A DNA stretch of 64,000 nt. It comes from Bacillus sp. 03113. GTDB taxonomy: Bacteria; Bacillota; Bacilli; Bacillales; Cytobacillaceae. The number at the start of each line of letters is the position of its first letter. Position 1 is the stretch's first letter. The notes under the pieces were generated by a model that worked only from the letters and a program-made list of their open reading frames with translations, did not search any database and was not told the origin of the DNA. Shown one piece after another: positions 26,556 to 36,173 of the stretch. The DNA is taken from positions 124,001 to 188,000 of the forward strand of contig NZ_VATK01000004.1 in NCBI RefSeq assembly GCF_006546985.1. The letters run 5' to 3'. A program made the translations under genes and the position numbers.

Positions 26556-28420
26556 TACAGCTTCCCCTCCTTCTCATCAAGTTCTAGATCCTCTTTATGA
26601 ATATGATATCCAAGGTCATCCAGGATTGATCTAAAGAACATAGAACCAAGTGTAATGAGCATTCCAATGATTAGAGCGAAAATCCCCCATGGTTCAGCTC
26701 GATGATACATAGCACCAAAAGCAGCTACAAAGAGGCCAAAGGAAATAATAAAAGGAACAAAAGAGGAATTTGGCATATGAATATCACCAATTGGTTCTGC
26801 TGGTGTCATTTCTATATTTCCCTTCCTTTTTTCCATCCAATAGGCGTCTAAACCGAGAATAAGAGGAGTTTGTTTAAAATTATAGAATGGCGGAGGTGAA
26901 GCAATTGACCATTCTAATGTCCTTCCATCCTCCCATGGATCGTTCCCAACTTTTTTGTTTTTTATCGATGTGTTTACAATATTAATAAGCAAAATAAAAA
27001 CAGCTATTGCCATAAAAAACGCACCAACTGAACTTATTAGGTTTCCAGTTTCCCAGCCTTGGTTTGCTAAATAAGTAAATACTCTTCTTGGCATTCCCAT
27101 AAGACCTAAAAAATGCTGAATGAAAAAGGTGAGGTGAAAGCCAATAAGAAATAGCCAGAAGGTGATTTTCCCTAATTTTTCATCAAGCATCGTACCGAAT
27201 ATTTTTGGCCAGTAGAAATGTGTTGCTGCAAGCAGTGCCAAAACGACGCCTCCAACAATAACATAATGAAAATGAGCGACAACGAAATAACTATCATGAT
27301 ATTGATAGTCAGCTGAAGCTGTTGCATTCATGATCCCTGTTACTCCCCCTGCAACAAAGGATGGGATAAAGGCAACTGCATATAGCATTGGAGTAGTAAA
27401 GATAATACTTCCTCCCCACATCGTAAAAAGCCAGTTAAAAATCTTTATGCCTGTTGGAACAGCAATTGCCATCGTAGCGACAGCAAAAATAGCATTTGCT
27501 ATTGGACCTAATCCAGTTGTAAACATATGATGCACCCACACCATAAACCCTAAGAATCCGATTAATACGGTAGCAAAAACCATTGAGGAATATCCAAAAA
27601 GCCGTTTCCTCGAAAAAGTTGCAAAAATTTCAGAAAAAATTCCGAATGCTGGAAGAATTAATATATACACTTCTGGATGTCCAAATATCCAAAAAAGATG
27701 CTCCCAAATAATTGTATTCCCACCATTTGCAACGACAAAGAAATTTGATCCAAACATACGATCAAAAATCAATAGAAATAAACCAACAGTTAAAGCTGGA
27801 AAAGCAAATAATATTAACGCAGAAGTAACAAAGGATGTCCATGTAAACAACGGCATTCTCATATAAGTCATACCAGGTGCCCGCATATTGATAATGGTGA
27901 CAAGAAAATTAATACCCCCCATTAATGTTCCAGCCCCTGAGATTTGCAGACCCAAAGCATAAAAATCAATTCCGTGCCCTTTAGATGCCAATGATAACGA
28001 GGCATATGACGTCCATCCAGCGTCCGGCGCTCCTCCTAATAGCCATGATAAATTAAGAAAAATTCCACCGAAGAAAAATAGCCAAAAGCCAAGAGAATTT
28101 AAGAAAGGAAAAGCTACATCACGAGCACCGATTTGCAACGGTACAATAGCGTTCATAAAGGCAAATATGAGAGGCATGGCTGCTAAAAAAATCATCGTTG
28201 TTCCATGCATCGTTAAGATTTCATTATACAAACCAGCGCTCACAAAATCATTGTCCGGTTTAATAAGCTGGATACGAATAAACATCGCTTCAAGCCCACC
28301 AAGAATAAAAAAGAATCCTCCCGATACTAGATAAAGTATGGCAATTTTTTTATGATCAACGGTCGTTAAATATGTCCAAATAAACGATATAAACCCATTT
28401 TTTTGTAAGTAGGACCTCAC
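26555..28420 (-). CDS. ctaD: Cytochrome caa3 oxidase subunit I
   Basis: Catalytic subunit carrying haem a and the haem a3-CuB centre; couples O2 reduction to proton pumping. 621 residues with 12-14 membrane segments. Metal ligands are in place: TMHG (low-spin haem), WIFGHPEVYILILP (CuB histidine and cross-linked tyrosine), VWVHHMFTTG (CuB pair) and YFVVAHFHYVIVGG (haem a3 and a). A C-terminal extension of about 60 residues is typical of caa3 enzymes. The start is the GTG at 28420, six bases after AAGGGAGGT; the ATG at 28462 lies beyond that site. Confidence 0.97.
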   Translation of the reverse strand: MRSYLQKNGFISFIWTYLTTVDHKKIAILYLVSGGFFFILGGLEAMFIRIQLIKPDNDFVSAGLYNEILTMHGTTMIFLAAMPLIFAFMNAIVPLQIGARDVAFPFLNSLGFWLFFFGGIFLNLSWLLGGAPDAGWTSYASLSLASKGHGIDFYALGLQISGAGTLMGGINFLVTIINMRAPGMTYMRMPLFTWTSFVTSALILFAFPALTVGLFLLIFDRMFGSNFFVVANGGNTIIWEHLFWIFGHPEVYILILPAFGIFSEIFATFSRKRLFGYSSMVFATVLIGFLGFMVWVHHMFTTGLGPIANAIFAVATMAIAVPTGIKIFNWLFTMWGGSIIFTTPMLYAVAFIPSFVAGGVTGIMNATASADYQYHDSYFVVAHFHYVIVGGVVLALLAATHFYWPKIFGTMLDEKLGKITFWLFLIGFHLTFFIQHFLGLMGMPRRVFTYLANQGWETGNLISSVGAFFMAIAVFILLINIVNTSIKNKKVGNDPWEDGRTLEWSIASPPPFYNFKQTPLILGLDAYWMEKRKGNIEMTPAEPIGDIHMPNSSFVPFIISFGLFVAAFGAMYHRAEPWGIFALIIGMLITLGSMFFRSILDDLGYHIHKEDLELDEKEGKL

Positions 28421-28529
28421 AAAAATACCTCCCTTAACAGAAATATGAACGATACTATCCATGGAAAGGTTTCATACTAGTTGATTACTAGCTTTTCAGA
28501 GCTATCTATTAGATGCTCCTATCTTCAAA

Positions 28530-29606
28530 CTAGTTTTGTACCTTTAATTCCATTAAGTAATCTGTTAAAGCATTTAACTCTTGTTCATTTAACTGAGGAT
28601 AAGCACCAGACATTTTGTTGCCTGGTTTATATTGTTCGGGATTCCTTAACCAATTTTTTAAATCTTCTTCAGTATGCGGGAGTACTCCTGCAATGGTTGA
28701 ACGATCTCCAAAATCGGTCAAATTAGGTGCTAACCTAGCAGCTTCAGGAGTAGAATTCATAGGTGTAACCGCATGACAGCCAATACAGCTTTTATTAAAT
28801 ATTTCTTGACCCTGCTTTGCTGAATCCGTTTGAGCTACTGTAGGTTCTTTCACCTTTTGCATTGAAGCGATCCATTGATTAAATTGTTCACGTGGCATGG
28901 TCTTCACTTTAAAGTCCATTAATGCATGTGATGGGCCACATAACTCAGCACATTTCCCGAAAAATAAATTCCCAGCTTCTTCTGATTTTTCAGGGTCAAA
29001 GCTTAACCAAAACGAATTAACTCCATCGGTGTTTGTATCCATTTTGCCCCCTACAGCTGGGATCCAAAAAGAGTGTTTGACATCTGACGCTTTTAATTGG
29101 AAATAAATTTTTTCACCTGTTGGAACGACTAATTCCTGACTTGTGACAATTCCTTGATCAGGGTATTCAAACTCCCACCAAAAGAGATTAGCTCGTACAT
29201 GAACAACGAGTGCATCCCGTTTTCCTTCATTATTCTTTTTATCCATATTTGAAGTATCTGCAAGTTTAAAAGTTGAAGTAACAGTTGGGATGGCTAAGAT
29301 AACAAGAAGTAAAATTGGAATAACAGTCCAAAGGACTTCAAGTGTATGGCTGCCTTCAATTTGCTTTGGAATGGCGTCATTTTTTCTTCGAAATTTGATT
29401 AAAACAAGAATGAAAATAAAAGTCACAGCTGCAATAACTCCGACCATGATCACTGTGCTTAAAAACATTAAATGATACTGCGTTCTTGCAACCTCACCTG
29501 CTGGTTCCAGCGTTGATAAGAAAGGCTTTCCACATCCTGAGAGAATAAGAATCATACTAAAAAGAAGAAAGAAGGGGATATTACTGACTTTTGTAAGCCT
29601 TTTCAC
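28530..29606 (-). CDS. ctaC: Cytochrome caa3 oxidase subunit II with fused cytochrome c
   Basis: 358-residue lipoprotein. Signal with lipobox LSGC (lipidated Cys about 25), two membrane segments (about 45-70 and 90-110), a CuA domain (HSFWIPAVGGKMDT, CAELCGPSHALMDF with both cysteines, histidine and methionine), and a C-terminal cytochrome c domain with CIGCH haem attachment near residue 275 and the axial methionine in GNKMSGAYP. The fused cytochrome defines the caa3 type. A terminator-like hairpin separates it from ctaB, a known control point of this operon in B. subtilis. Confidence 0.98.
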   Translation of the reverse strand: MKRLTKVSNIPFFLLFSMILILSGCGKPFLSTLEPAGEVARTQYHLMFLSTVIMVGVIAAVTFIFILVLIKFRRKNDAIPKQIEGSHTLEVLWTVIPILLLVILAIPTVTSTFKLADTSNMDKKNNEGKRDALVVHVRANLFWWEFEYPDQGIVTSQELVVPTGEKIYFQLKASDVKHSFWIPAVGGKMDTNTDGVNSFWLSFDPEKSEEAGNLFFGKCAELCGPSHALMDFKVKTMPREQFNQWIASMQKVKEPTVAQTDSAKQGQEIFNKSCIGCHAVTPMNSTPEAARLAPNLTDFGDRSTIAGVLPHTEEDLKNWLRNPEQYKPGNKMSGAYPQLNEQELNALTDYLMELKVQN

Positions 29607-29702
29607 ACGAAATCAAACTCCTCTCACTACTCAATTTATCATACTATGAAAAATTTCAAAATATTAGGAGATACATTGAAAAGGTTTGTTAATTGCTAAT
29701 AA

Positions 29703-29741
29703 AATAATTAACTCATTCAAACAAAGAATGAGTTAATTATT
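29703..29741 (-). terminator. Hairpin between ctaB and ctaC (terminator or attenuator)
   Basis: Perfect 16-bp stem AATAATTAACTCATTC with a 7-base loop, followed on the minus strand by ATTTTATTAG. It lies just after the ctaB stop; in B. subtilis a terminator here lets part of ctaB transcription read into ctaC. Confidence 0.75.
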
Positions 29742-29763
29742 TAGATGACGAGATGAGGTGGAC

Positions 29764-30699
29764 TTAGATGAGTGTAACAATGACCATAGCTACAAATAAT
29801 ATGGTTAAATATTGAAGTGAATAAAGAAACATGATAGTAGCCCATTTAATATCATCTTTATATTTCCTTGCATAAAATCCAGTTAAAAGCCATCCGACAT
29901 TTAAAATAGTAGCTAAAATTAGAAATGGCACACCAAGCTCGGTTAATAAAAATGGAAGTGGCAATAATGCTAATACCCAAATTATAATATGCTTTTTCGT
30001 TGTTTGAAAGCCTTTTACTACCGGAAGCATTGGAATTCCAGCAGATCTATATTCATTTACCCTTCTCATTGCTAAAGCATAGAAATGAGGAGGCTGCCAA
30101 ACGAACATAATAAGGAATAATGCCCATGCCATCATATCCAAATTAGGATCAACAGCTGCCCAGCCAATTAATGGCGGGACAGCTCCCGAAATACTGCCGA
30201 CAACTGTATTTGAAACATACTGACGCTTAGACCATTTTGTATAGAGGACAATATAACTAAATACTCCTAAAATACCGATAACAGCTGCTGTTACTGTTGT
30301 GAGCATTAAGAAAATCGTGCCAATTAAGAGAAAAGAAAAACTTAATATAGCTACTTTAACCGGGTTAAATCTTCCTGTTACAGTCGGTCGATCCTTTGTC
30401 CTCTCCATAATGGCATCAATATCTCGATCAATGTAGTTATTCAAGCTGCATGATCCTGCAATAATCAGTGATGATCCAACTAGCGTAAAAAATATTGTAT
30501 CTAAATGATTAAGAAAGCTTAAGCCTGAAAAATGCAATGCAAGCCAAATTCCTGTAAAAATCGTAATTAAATTTGAGTTGACTATCCCTATTTTAATAAG
30601 TGATAAAAAGTCCTTCCACACTGTTGCTTTCGGTGTTTCATCTATGTTTTGGGAATTCTTATTTAATGCTGGATCAGCAACAGTTCTTGAATTAGACAT
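29764..30699 (-). CDS. ctaB: Protohaem IX farnesyltransferase (haem O synthase)
   Basis: Membrane enzyme that farnesylates haem B to haem O, the first step to haem A. 311 residues, UbiA superfamily, nine predicted membrane segments. The first aspartate-rich motif is [19 protein letters not shown], followed by [18 protein letters not shown]; the second loop is [28 protein letters not shown]. The ATG at 30699 follows AAAGGAGGAAACAGG; the TTG at 30720 is upstream of that site. It is divergent from ctaA, whose product uses haem O, though here repeats C2 and B4 lengthen the gap to about 730 bp. Confidence 0.96.
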   Translation of the reverse strand: MSNSRTVADPALNKNSQNIDETPKATVWKDFLSLIKIGIVNSNLITIFTGIWLALHFSGLSFLNHLDTIFFTLVGSSLIIAGSCSLNNYIDRDIDAIMERTKDRPTVTGRFNPVKVAILSFSFLLIGTIFLMLTTVTAAVIGILGVFSYIVLYTKWSKRQYVSNTVVGSISGAVPPLIGWAAVDPNLDMMAWALFLIMFVWQPPHFYALAMRRVNEYRSAGIPMLPVVKGFQTTKKHIIIWVLALLPLPFLLTELGVPFLILATILNVGWLLTGFYARKYKDDIKWATIMFLYSLQYLTILFVAMVIVTLI

Positions 30700-31000
30700 C
30701 CTGTTTCCTCCTTTAACCAATATGACAAAAAAGCTCGATCTATTCTTTAATGATGAATGTGTTTAAACAAAAAACCATCATTCTACGATTAGAACATCTG
30801 AATGGTATGAATAACTATTTATTGTTAGACATTTTCCTTTGTCTATTAAAACATATTTTTTTTCGTTTTTGTGAACTTTTTTCGAAAATATTGTGATCAA
30901 CTCGTGACTAAACAAAAAATTATTAATAATCACTTTGCTATACTTAAAAGTGTTTTTTCTGTTGAGATCTTATATGATAGATAATGAAAGTGTTTTCTTA

Positions 31001-31270
31001 TAAGAAAAGCGCAAGCGCCTTGATCATCGACGTAACAAACTGGAGAGGCTTCGACTGAGATAAGGCGAACCTTCCATCAGGGTGTTCTTTCCCTGATGGT
31101 TAGCCTGAGCCGATCAGGTTTTTACGGACAGTTTATTATCTACTGTACATTTTTTTAAGTCACATCTTACTGCCCGTTAAAACGTGATAAAGGAAACACG
31201 ATGAGCGCAAGCGTTTCGATGTTGTCTTATCGTAGGGAGAAGACCTGAAGTTTGATAGTCGATAGGCGCT
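31001..31270 (+). repeat. Family C repeat, copy C2, interrupted by a family D insertion
   Basis: Family C copy beginning AAGAAAAGCGCAAGCGCCTTGATCATCGAC and ending GTCGATAGGCGCT, pairing as AGCGCCT + ATCGAC with a bulged TGATC. Inside it, at 31064-31190, sits a separate 127-bp element. Removing that element restores GAGATAA-AGGAAACACG as in C1. It lies in the ctaB-ctaA intergenic region. Confidence 0.8.
31064..31190. mobile_element. Family D element, copy D2 (127 bp, no coding capacity)
   Basis: Inserted after GATAA within repeat C2 and itself ending in GATAA. It begins with a hairpin (CTTCCATCAGGG / CCCTGATGG), contains CCTGA/TCAGG, then TTTTTACGGACAGT, and ends ACTGCCCGTTAAAACGTGATAA; ACGGACAGT can pair with ACTGCCCGT. 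The same ends are found in copy D1 at 57075. Small size and lack of ORF indicate a non-autonomous element. Confidence 0.75.
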
Positions 31271-31342
31271 GACCGATTAAGTACGCCACGGCCTTATGTC
31301 TTCATCGGCACTAGTACGTCCTTGTACGTCGGAGCTAAACAA
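31271..31342 (+). repeat. Family B repeat, copy B4
   Basis: GACCGATTAAGTACGCCACGG start, then the ATGTCTTCATCGGCACTAGTACGTCC core and TACGTCGGAGCTAAACA end. It directly follows C2, as B5 follows C3. Confidence 0.75.
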
Positions 31343-31427
31343 TAGTAAAATATACGTTCTGATAATATTATAAAAGCTAATATATCGAGACACAAATGAT
31401 GAAATACTAGATAAGAAGGTGAAGGTA

Positions 31428-32375
31428 TTGTACCGATTTCTTAAATGGTTTTCTGTCATAACATCCATTGGGATGTTACTTACGTTAATTGGCGGAGCAT
31501 TAGTCACGAAGACTGGATCAGGAATGGGCTGTGGACGCTCTTGGCCTCTTTGCAGCGGAGAGTGGAGCATCGAACTAATTATTGAATTATCACACCGCAT
31601 TGTTTCTGGTTCTGTCGGGATTTTGGTCCTAATCCTCTGCATTTGTTCTTGGATAAAATTGGGTCACATTCGTGAAACAAAATTTTTATGTGTCATTTCT
31701 TTTAGTTTTATTGTCATTCAAGGTCTTATTGGCGCCGCAGCTGTACTTTGGGGACAATCCGATTTTATTTTAGCTCTTCATTTTGGTATTTCTCTCATTT
31801 CATTCTCCACCGTTTTACTTCTTACATTACTTATATTTGAGGTTGATGAGAAATTTAATACAGAAAAAATTTCGATTGATCGCAGAATGACCTTTCACAT
31901 CGTCTCAATTTCACTCTTTAGTTATATAGTGGTTTATTCAGGCGCGCTTGTCCGCCATGCTCATGCTAGCTTAGTTTGCAAAGATTGGCCACTTTGTGAC
32001 AATAGTAGCTTCTCTCTCCCCATTCATTTTCTGGAATGGGTTCAAATGGGTCACCGAGGTGCTGCTGGTTCCCTCTATCTTTGGATTGGATACGCAACTT
32101 TTCTTGCCATTAAACACTACAAATATCAGAAAGTGATATATATCGGCTGGATTATTGCTTTTATTCTAGCCTCTCTACAGGTTATAGCAGGTGCCCTTAT
32201 GATTTATAGCCAACTTAATTTATATATTGCTTTATTCCATGCATTTTTTATTTCTTGCTTGTTCGGATTGCTTAGCTATTTTATTTTACTTGTTTCTAGG
32301 AACAAAAGCGTAAGCGCCTTGATCATCGACGTACAAACTGGAGGGACTTCGACTGAGATAAAGGATACACGATGA
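31428..32375 (+). CDS. ctaA: Haem A synthase CtaA with a C-terminus encoded by an inserted repeat
   Basis: Converts haem O to haem A in the membrane. 315 residues, eight membrane segments. All four haem-ligand histidine motifs are seen (ELSHR, LALHFG, MGHRG, ALFHA) plus the conserved extracellular cysteine pair in CGRSWPLC and a second pair (CKDWPLC). I use the TTG at 31428, after AAGGTGA; a GTG at 31419 lies in that site. The last 23 residues (from KSVSALIID to the stop) are read from family C repeat C3, beginning AAAAGCGTAAGCGCC, so the original stop was lost. This tail lies after the last membrane segment and probably does not harm activity. Confidence 0.95.
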   Translation: MYRFLKWFSVITSIGMLLTLIGGALVTKTGSGMGCGRSWPLCSGEWSIELIIELSHRIVSGSVGILVLILCICSWIKLGHIRETKFLCVISFSFIVIQGLIGAAAVLWGQSDFILALHFGISLISFSTVLLLTLLIFEVDEKFNTEKISIDRRMTFHIVSISLFSYIVVYSGALVRHAHASLVCKDWPLCDNSSFSLPIHFLEWVQMGHRGAAGSLYLWIGYATFLAIKHYKYQKVIYIGWIIAFILASLQVIAGALMIYSQLNLYIALFHAFFISCLFGLLSYFILLVSRNKSVSALIIDVQTGGTSTEIKDTR

Positions 32376-32443
32376 GCGACAGCGAATCGATTGTTGACTT
32401 ATCGTAGGGAGAAGGCCTGAAGTTTGATAGTCGATAGGCGCTG
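32304..32443 (+). repeat. Family C repeat, copy C3, overlapping the 3' end of ctaA
   Basis: From AAAAGCGTAAGCGCCTTGATC to GATAGTCGATAGGCGCTGG. Bases 32304-32375 are translated as the end of ctaA. The basal stem AGCGCCT+ATCGAC / GTCGATAGGCGCT is intact and the inner GAGATAAAGGATACACG junction is uninterrupted. Confidence 0.82.
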
Positions 32444-32513
32444 GCCGATTAAGAACGCCACGGCCTTATGTCTTCATCGGCACTAGTACGTCCTGTACGT
32501 CGGAGCTGGACGT
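32444..32513 (+). repeat. Family B repeat, copy B5
   Basis: CCGATTAAGAACGCCACGG start and ATGTCTTCATCGGCACTAGTACGTCC core, ending TACGTCGGAGCTGGAC. With C3 it forms a C-B composite identical in order to that at 31001-31342 on the other side of ctaA. The rest of the gap to the pyc terminator (32514-32670) shows nothing I can name. Confidence 0.75.
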
Positions 32514-32672
32514 CGATAATTAACTTTCAAAATTACCCACAGCCAACCAATTTATAATTTCCTTAACAGGAACAAAAAATCAAGCACTTTTTTTCATGCT
32601 AAAAAGCATAAAGAAAATACTTTTAGAAATGCTCCTTTTTAACATGAGTCGTTTCCTTAGCTGTAGTAAAAA

Positions 32673-32713
32673 AATAAGCGCCTAAAGGTAGACAATCCTT
32701 TAGACGCTTATTT
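32673..32713 (-). terminator. Terminator of pyc
   Basis: AATAAGCGCCTAAAGG pairs with CCTTTAGACGCTTATT (one mismatch) about 20 bases after the pyc stop, followed by a T run on the minus strand. Confidence 0.8.
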
Positions 32714-32732
32714 ATTATTTACAGGATAGTGC

Positions 32733-35700
32733 TTATTTTGATAGCTCGATTAATAAATCGCCAGTTTGAATAGCTTCTCCGTTTGAAACAAAAATATCCT
32801 TTACAATACCAGAGAAGGGAGCTTGTACGGTTGTTTCCATTTTCATTGCTTCTGTAATCATTAAGTGATCACCTTGCGCCACTTTCTCGCCTTTTTCTAC
32901 AAGTACTTTAATAACTGTTCCTGGCATAGAAGCAGCAATATGGTTTTGATTACTTGGATCTGCTTTAATTTTAGAAACAACTGTTGATTTAATACTTTCA
33001 TCTTTAATGACTACTTCACGAGGCTGACCGTTTAATTCAAAATAAATAACTCTCGTTCCATCGGGTTGTGATTGTCCAATGGACAATAGCTTAACAATTA
33101 ATGTTTTTCCAGTTTCAATTTCAACTTCAATTTCTTCCCCTAGACGCATACCATATAGGAAAGTAGGTGTATCTAATACAGAGATATTACCGTATAAATC
33201 AGCTGTTTTTACATATTCCATGAATACTTTTGGATATAAAGCATATGCAATCGCATCAAAGTCTGTTACCTGTCTGCCAAGCTCTTTAGAAAGCTGCTCT
33301 GTTATTTCATTAAAGTCTATATCCTCTAACAGTTCACCAGGTCGGACTTCAATTGGCTTTTTCCCTTTTAGGATCACTTTTTGAAGTTCTTTCGGGAATC
33401 CTCCATAAGGTTGTCCCAAATACCCTTCAAATAGCTCAACAACGGAATCTGGAAAATCTAAAGAAGCTCCTTTTTGGATTACATCTTCTTCTGTTAATTC
33501 ATTTTGAACCATGTATAGGGCCATATCTCCAACTACTTTTGAAGAAGGTGTAACTTTTACGATATCGCCAAACATTTGATTCACTCGCGCATACATCTCT
33601 TTTACTTCATCCCATTGATCGCCTAAACCAACAGCTTTTGCTTGTTGTTGAAGATTACTATATTGACCACCCGGCATTTCATGCTGATAAATCTCAGTAT
33701 GAGGAGCAACCATTCCACTCTCAAAATCCTGATAATATTTGCGAACATCCTCCCAATAATGAGACAACTCTTCAAGGGCTTTTACATTCACTGTAGGCTT
33801 TCTATCTGCACCTTCCAATGCATAATAAAGAGTGCTTGCACTTGGCTGCGATGTTAATCCAGCCATTGTACTTAAGGCCACATCTACAATATCAACACCA
33901 GCTTCAATAGCTTTCGCATACGTAATTACACCATTGCCGCTTGTATCATGAGTATGGAGATGAATTGGGATATTAACTGTTTCTTTCAATTCTGAAATTA
34001 ATTGATAGGCTGCTTGTGGTTTTAACAAACCGGCCATATCTTTAATACCAAGAATGTGGGCACCTTGCTGCTCTAATTCCTTGGCAATATTTTTATAATA
34101 GGCAAGATCATACTTTGATCTGCTTGGATTTGTAAAATCTCCTGTATAACAAATAGAAGCTTCTGCAATTTTCCCTGATTGTCTTACAGCATCAATCGCT
34201 ACTTCCATTCCTTTAACCCAGTTCAAACTGTCAAAAATTCTGAATACATCAATCCCTGCATGTGCAGATTTCTCTACAAATTCACGAATCACATTGTCTG
34301 GATAGTTTTTATAACCTACCGCATTTGATGCTCGAAGCAGCATCTGGAATAGAACATTAGGAATTTGTTTTCTTAAGGTAATTAAACGATCCCATGGATC
34401 TTCTTTTAGGAAACGATAGGCTACATCAAAGGTAGCTCCTCCCCACATCTCAAAAGAAAATAGATCCGGCAATAGCTTAGCTGAAGGCTCAGCAATATGT
34501 GTCAAATCATTTGTTCTAATTCTTGTTGCTAGTAAGGATTGATGGGCATCGCGGAAAGTTGTATCTGTTAATAAAACTTCTTTTTTGTACTTTACCCAAT
34601 CAACAAGCCCATCTGCTCCAAACTGATCTAGAATTTGTTTTGTTCCATCTTTATATTCTAAATCACTGCTGATTTTTGGAATTCTTGGATTTGAAAAGAC
34701 AGGTCTTTTCTTTTTATCTATTCCTGGGAATCCATTAACTGTAACATTCCCAATATAATTTAACATTTTTGTTCCTCTGTCCTTACTTACAGGAAAAATA
34801 AATAGTTCAGGTGTAGTATCAATAAAGGCTGTGTTATATTCACCATTTAAGAAGCTTTTATGTTTAACAACATTTTCAAGGAACGGAATGTTCGTTTTTA
34901 TACCACGAATACGAAATTCTTTTAAATTCCGACTCATTTTAGCTGCTGCATGCTCAAAAGTTAACGCCCAAGTAGAAAGCTTAACAAGCAAAGAGTCATA
35001 ATATGGTGTAATAACAGATCCTTGGAAACCATTTCCTGCATCTAGACGGACCCCAAATCCTCCACCAGAACGATACGCCATGATTTTTCCTGTATCCGGC
35101 ATAAAGTTATTTAATGGATCCTCTGTTGTTACCCTTGACTGAATCGCATATCCATTTAATTGAATATCCTTTTGCTCAGGAATCAAAATCTCATCGCCAT
35201 GAAGATTGTGACCTTCAGCAACAAGAATTTGCGTTTGTACGATATCAATTCCTGTTACCATTTCAGTGATCGTATGCTCAACCTGTACCCTTGGGTTTAC
35301 TTCAATGAAATAAAATTCATTCCCAGATAATAAGAATTCAACTGTACCAGCATTAATATAATCTACGTTTTTCATTAAATGAACTGCTGCAGCACAGATA
35401 CGCTCACGTAATTCATCAGTGATTGAAACACAAGGTGCAACTTCTACAACCTTTTGATGACGACGCTGAACGGAACAGTCTCTCTCATATAGATGAACAA
35501 CGTTCCCATGTTGGTCAGCAAGAATTTGAACTTCGATATGCTTTGGATTTTCAATAAATTTTTCAACATAAACCTCATCATTTCCAAAAGCAGCCTTCGC
35601 TTCTGACTTAGCACGATCATATGCCTCATTTACTTCCTCAAGGCTGCGGACAATCCTCATTCCTCTACCGCCACCGCCAAGAGAAGCTTTAATGATAATC

Positions 35701-36173
35701 GGGAAACCATGAGTTGTTCCAAATTGAATTACATCTTCTACGCTATCTATTGGCCCATCACTGCCTGGAATGACTGGGATTTTTGCAAGTTCTGCTTGAG
35801 TTCTTGCTTTTACTTTATCTCCAAACATATTTAAGTGCTCAGATTTAGGTCCAATAAAGATAATTCCTTCATCTTCACAACGTTTAGCAAATAAAATATT
35901 TTCAGATAAAAATCCATACCCTGGATGGATCGCATCCACACCGCTTGCTTTTGCAATATCGATAATTCCATCAATATCTAAATAGGCGTCAATCGGTTTT
36001 TTTCCTTTCCCAACAATGTAAGCTTCATCAGCTTTGTATCGATGATAGGATCCAGAATCCTCTTTTGAATAAATAGCTACTGTTTTAATGTCCAATTCAG
36101 TACATGCTCGAAACACACGAATTGCTATTTCTCCTCTATTTGCTACTAATACTTTATTGATGCGTCTACTCAA
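32733..36173 (-). CDS. pyc: Pyruvate carboxylase
   Basis: Anaplerotic ATP- and biotin-dependent carboxylation of pyruvate to oxaloacetate. 1146 residues, matching B. subtilis PycA. Order: biotin carboxylase domain (about 1-460; KVLVANRGEIAIR, glycine-rich ASLGGGGRGMR, EVNPRVQVEHTITE), carboxyltransferase domain (about 530-810; LLTDTTFRDAHQSLLATR, metal-binding HLHTHDTSGNG), tetramerisation region, and a biotin carrier domain with biotinyl Lys1111 in EAMKMET. I favour the TTG at 36173, eight bases after GAGG; a GTG at 36182 overlaps that site. Single-gene unit between ctaA and ftsW as in B. subtilis. Confidence 0.98.
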   Translation of the reverse strand: MSRRINKVLVANRGEIAIRVFRACTELDIKTVAIYSKEDSGSYHRYKADEAYIVGKGKKPIDAYLDIDGIIDIAKASGVDAIHPGYGFLSENILFAKRCEDEGIIFIGPKSEHLNMFGDKVKARTQAELAKIPVIPGSDGPIDSVEDVIQFGTTHGFPIIIKASLGGGGRGMRIVRSLEEVNEAYDRAKSEAKAAFGNDEVYVEKFIENPKHIEVQILADQHGNVVHLYERDCSVQRRHQKVVEVAPCVSITDELRERICAAAVHLMKNVDYINAGTVEFLLSGNEFYFIEVNPRVQVEHTITEMVTGIDIVQTQILVAEGHNLHGDEILIPEQKDIQLNGYAIQSRVTTEDPLNNFMPDTGKIMAYRSGGGFGVRLDAGNGFQGSVITPYYDSLLVKLSTWALTFEHAAAKMSRNLKEFRIRGIKTNIPFLENVVKHKSFLNGEYNTAFIDTTPELFIFPVSKDRGTKMLNYIGNVTVNGFPGIDKKKRPVFSNPRIPKISSDLEYKDGTKQILDQFGADGLVDWVKYKKEVLLTDTTFRDAHQSLLATRIRTNDLTHIAEPSAKLLPDLFSFEMWGGATFDVAYRFLKEDPWDRLITLRKQIPNVLFQMLLRASNAVGYKNYPDNVIREFVEKSAHAGIDVFRIFDSLNWVKGMEVAIDAVRQSGKIAEASICYTGDFTNPSRSKYDLAYYKNIAKELEQQGAHILGIKDMAGLLKPQAAYQLISELKETVNIPIHLHTHDTSGNGVITYAKAIEAGVDIVDVALSTMAGLTSQPSASTLYYALEGADRKPTVNVKALEELSHYWEDVRKYYQDFESGMVAPHTEIYQHEMPGGQYSNLQQQAKAVGLGDQWDEVKEMYARVNQMFGDIVKVTPSSKVVGDMALYMVQNELTEEDVIQKGASLDFPDSVVELFEGYLGQPYGGFPKELQKVILKGKKPIEVRPGELLEDIDFNEITEQLSKELGRQVTDFDAIAYALYPKVFMEYVKTADLYGNISVLDTPTFLYGMRLGEEIEVEIETGKTLIVKLLSIGQSQPDGTRVIYFELNGQPREVVIKDESIKSTVVSKIKADPSNQNHIAASMPGTVIKVLVEKGEKVAQGDHLMITEAMKMETTVQAPFSGIVKDIFVSNGEAIQTGDLLIELSK

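Noticed and set aside
30700-31000. Riboswitch or T-box in the ctaB-ctaA gap
   Set aside because: No conserved core such as GGTGGNACCRCG, and no ligand-type motif; only AT-rich promoter-like DNA and repeats.
31277-31642. 121-codon minus-strand frame over repeat B4 and the start of ctaA
   Set aside because: Antisense to ctaA and partly made of repeat sequence; no RBS.
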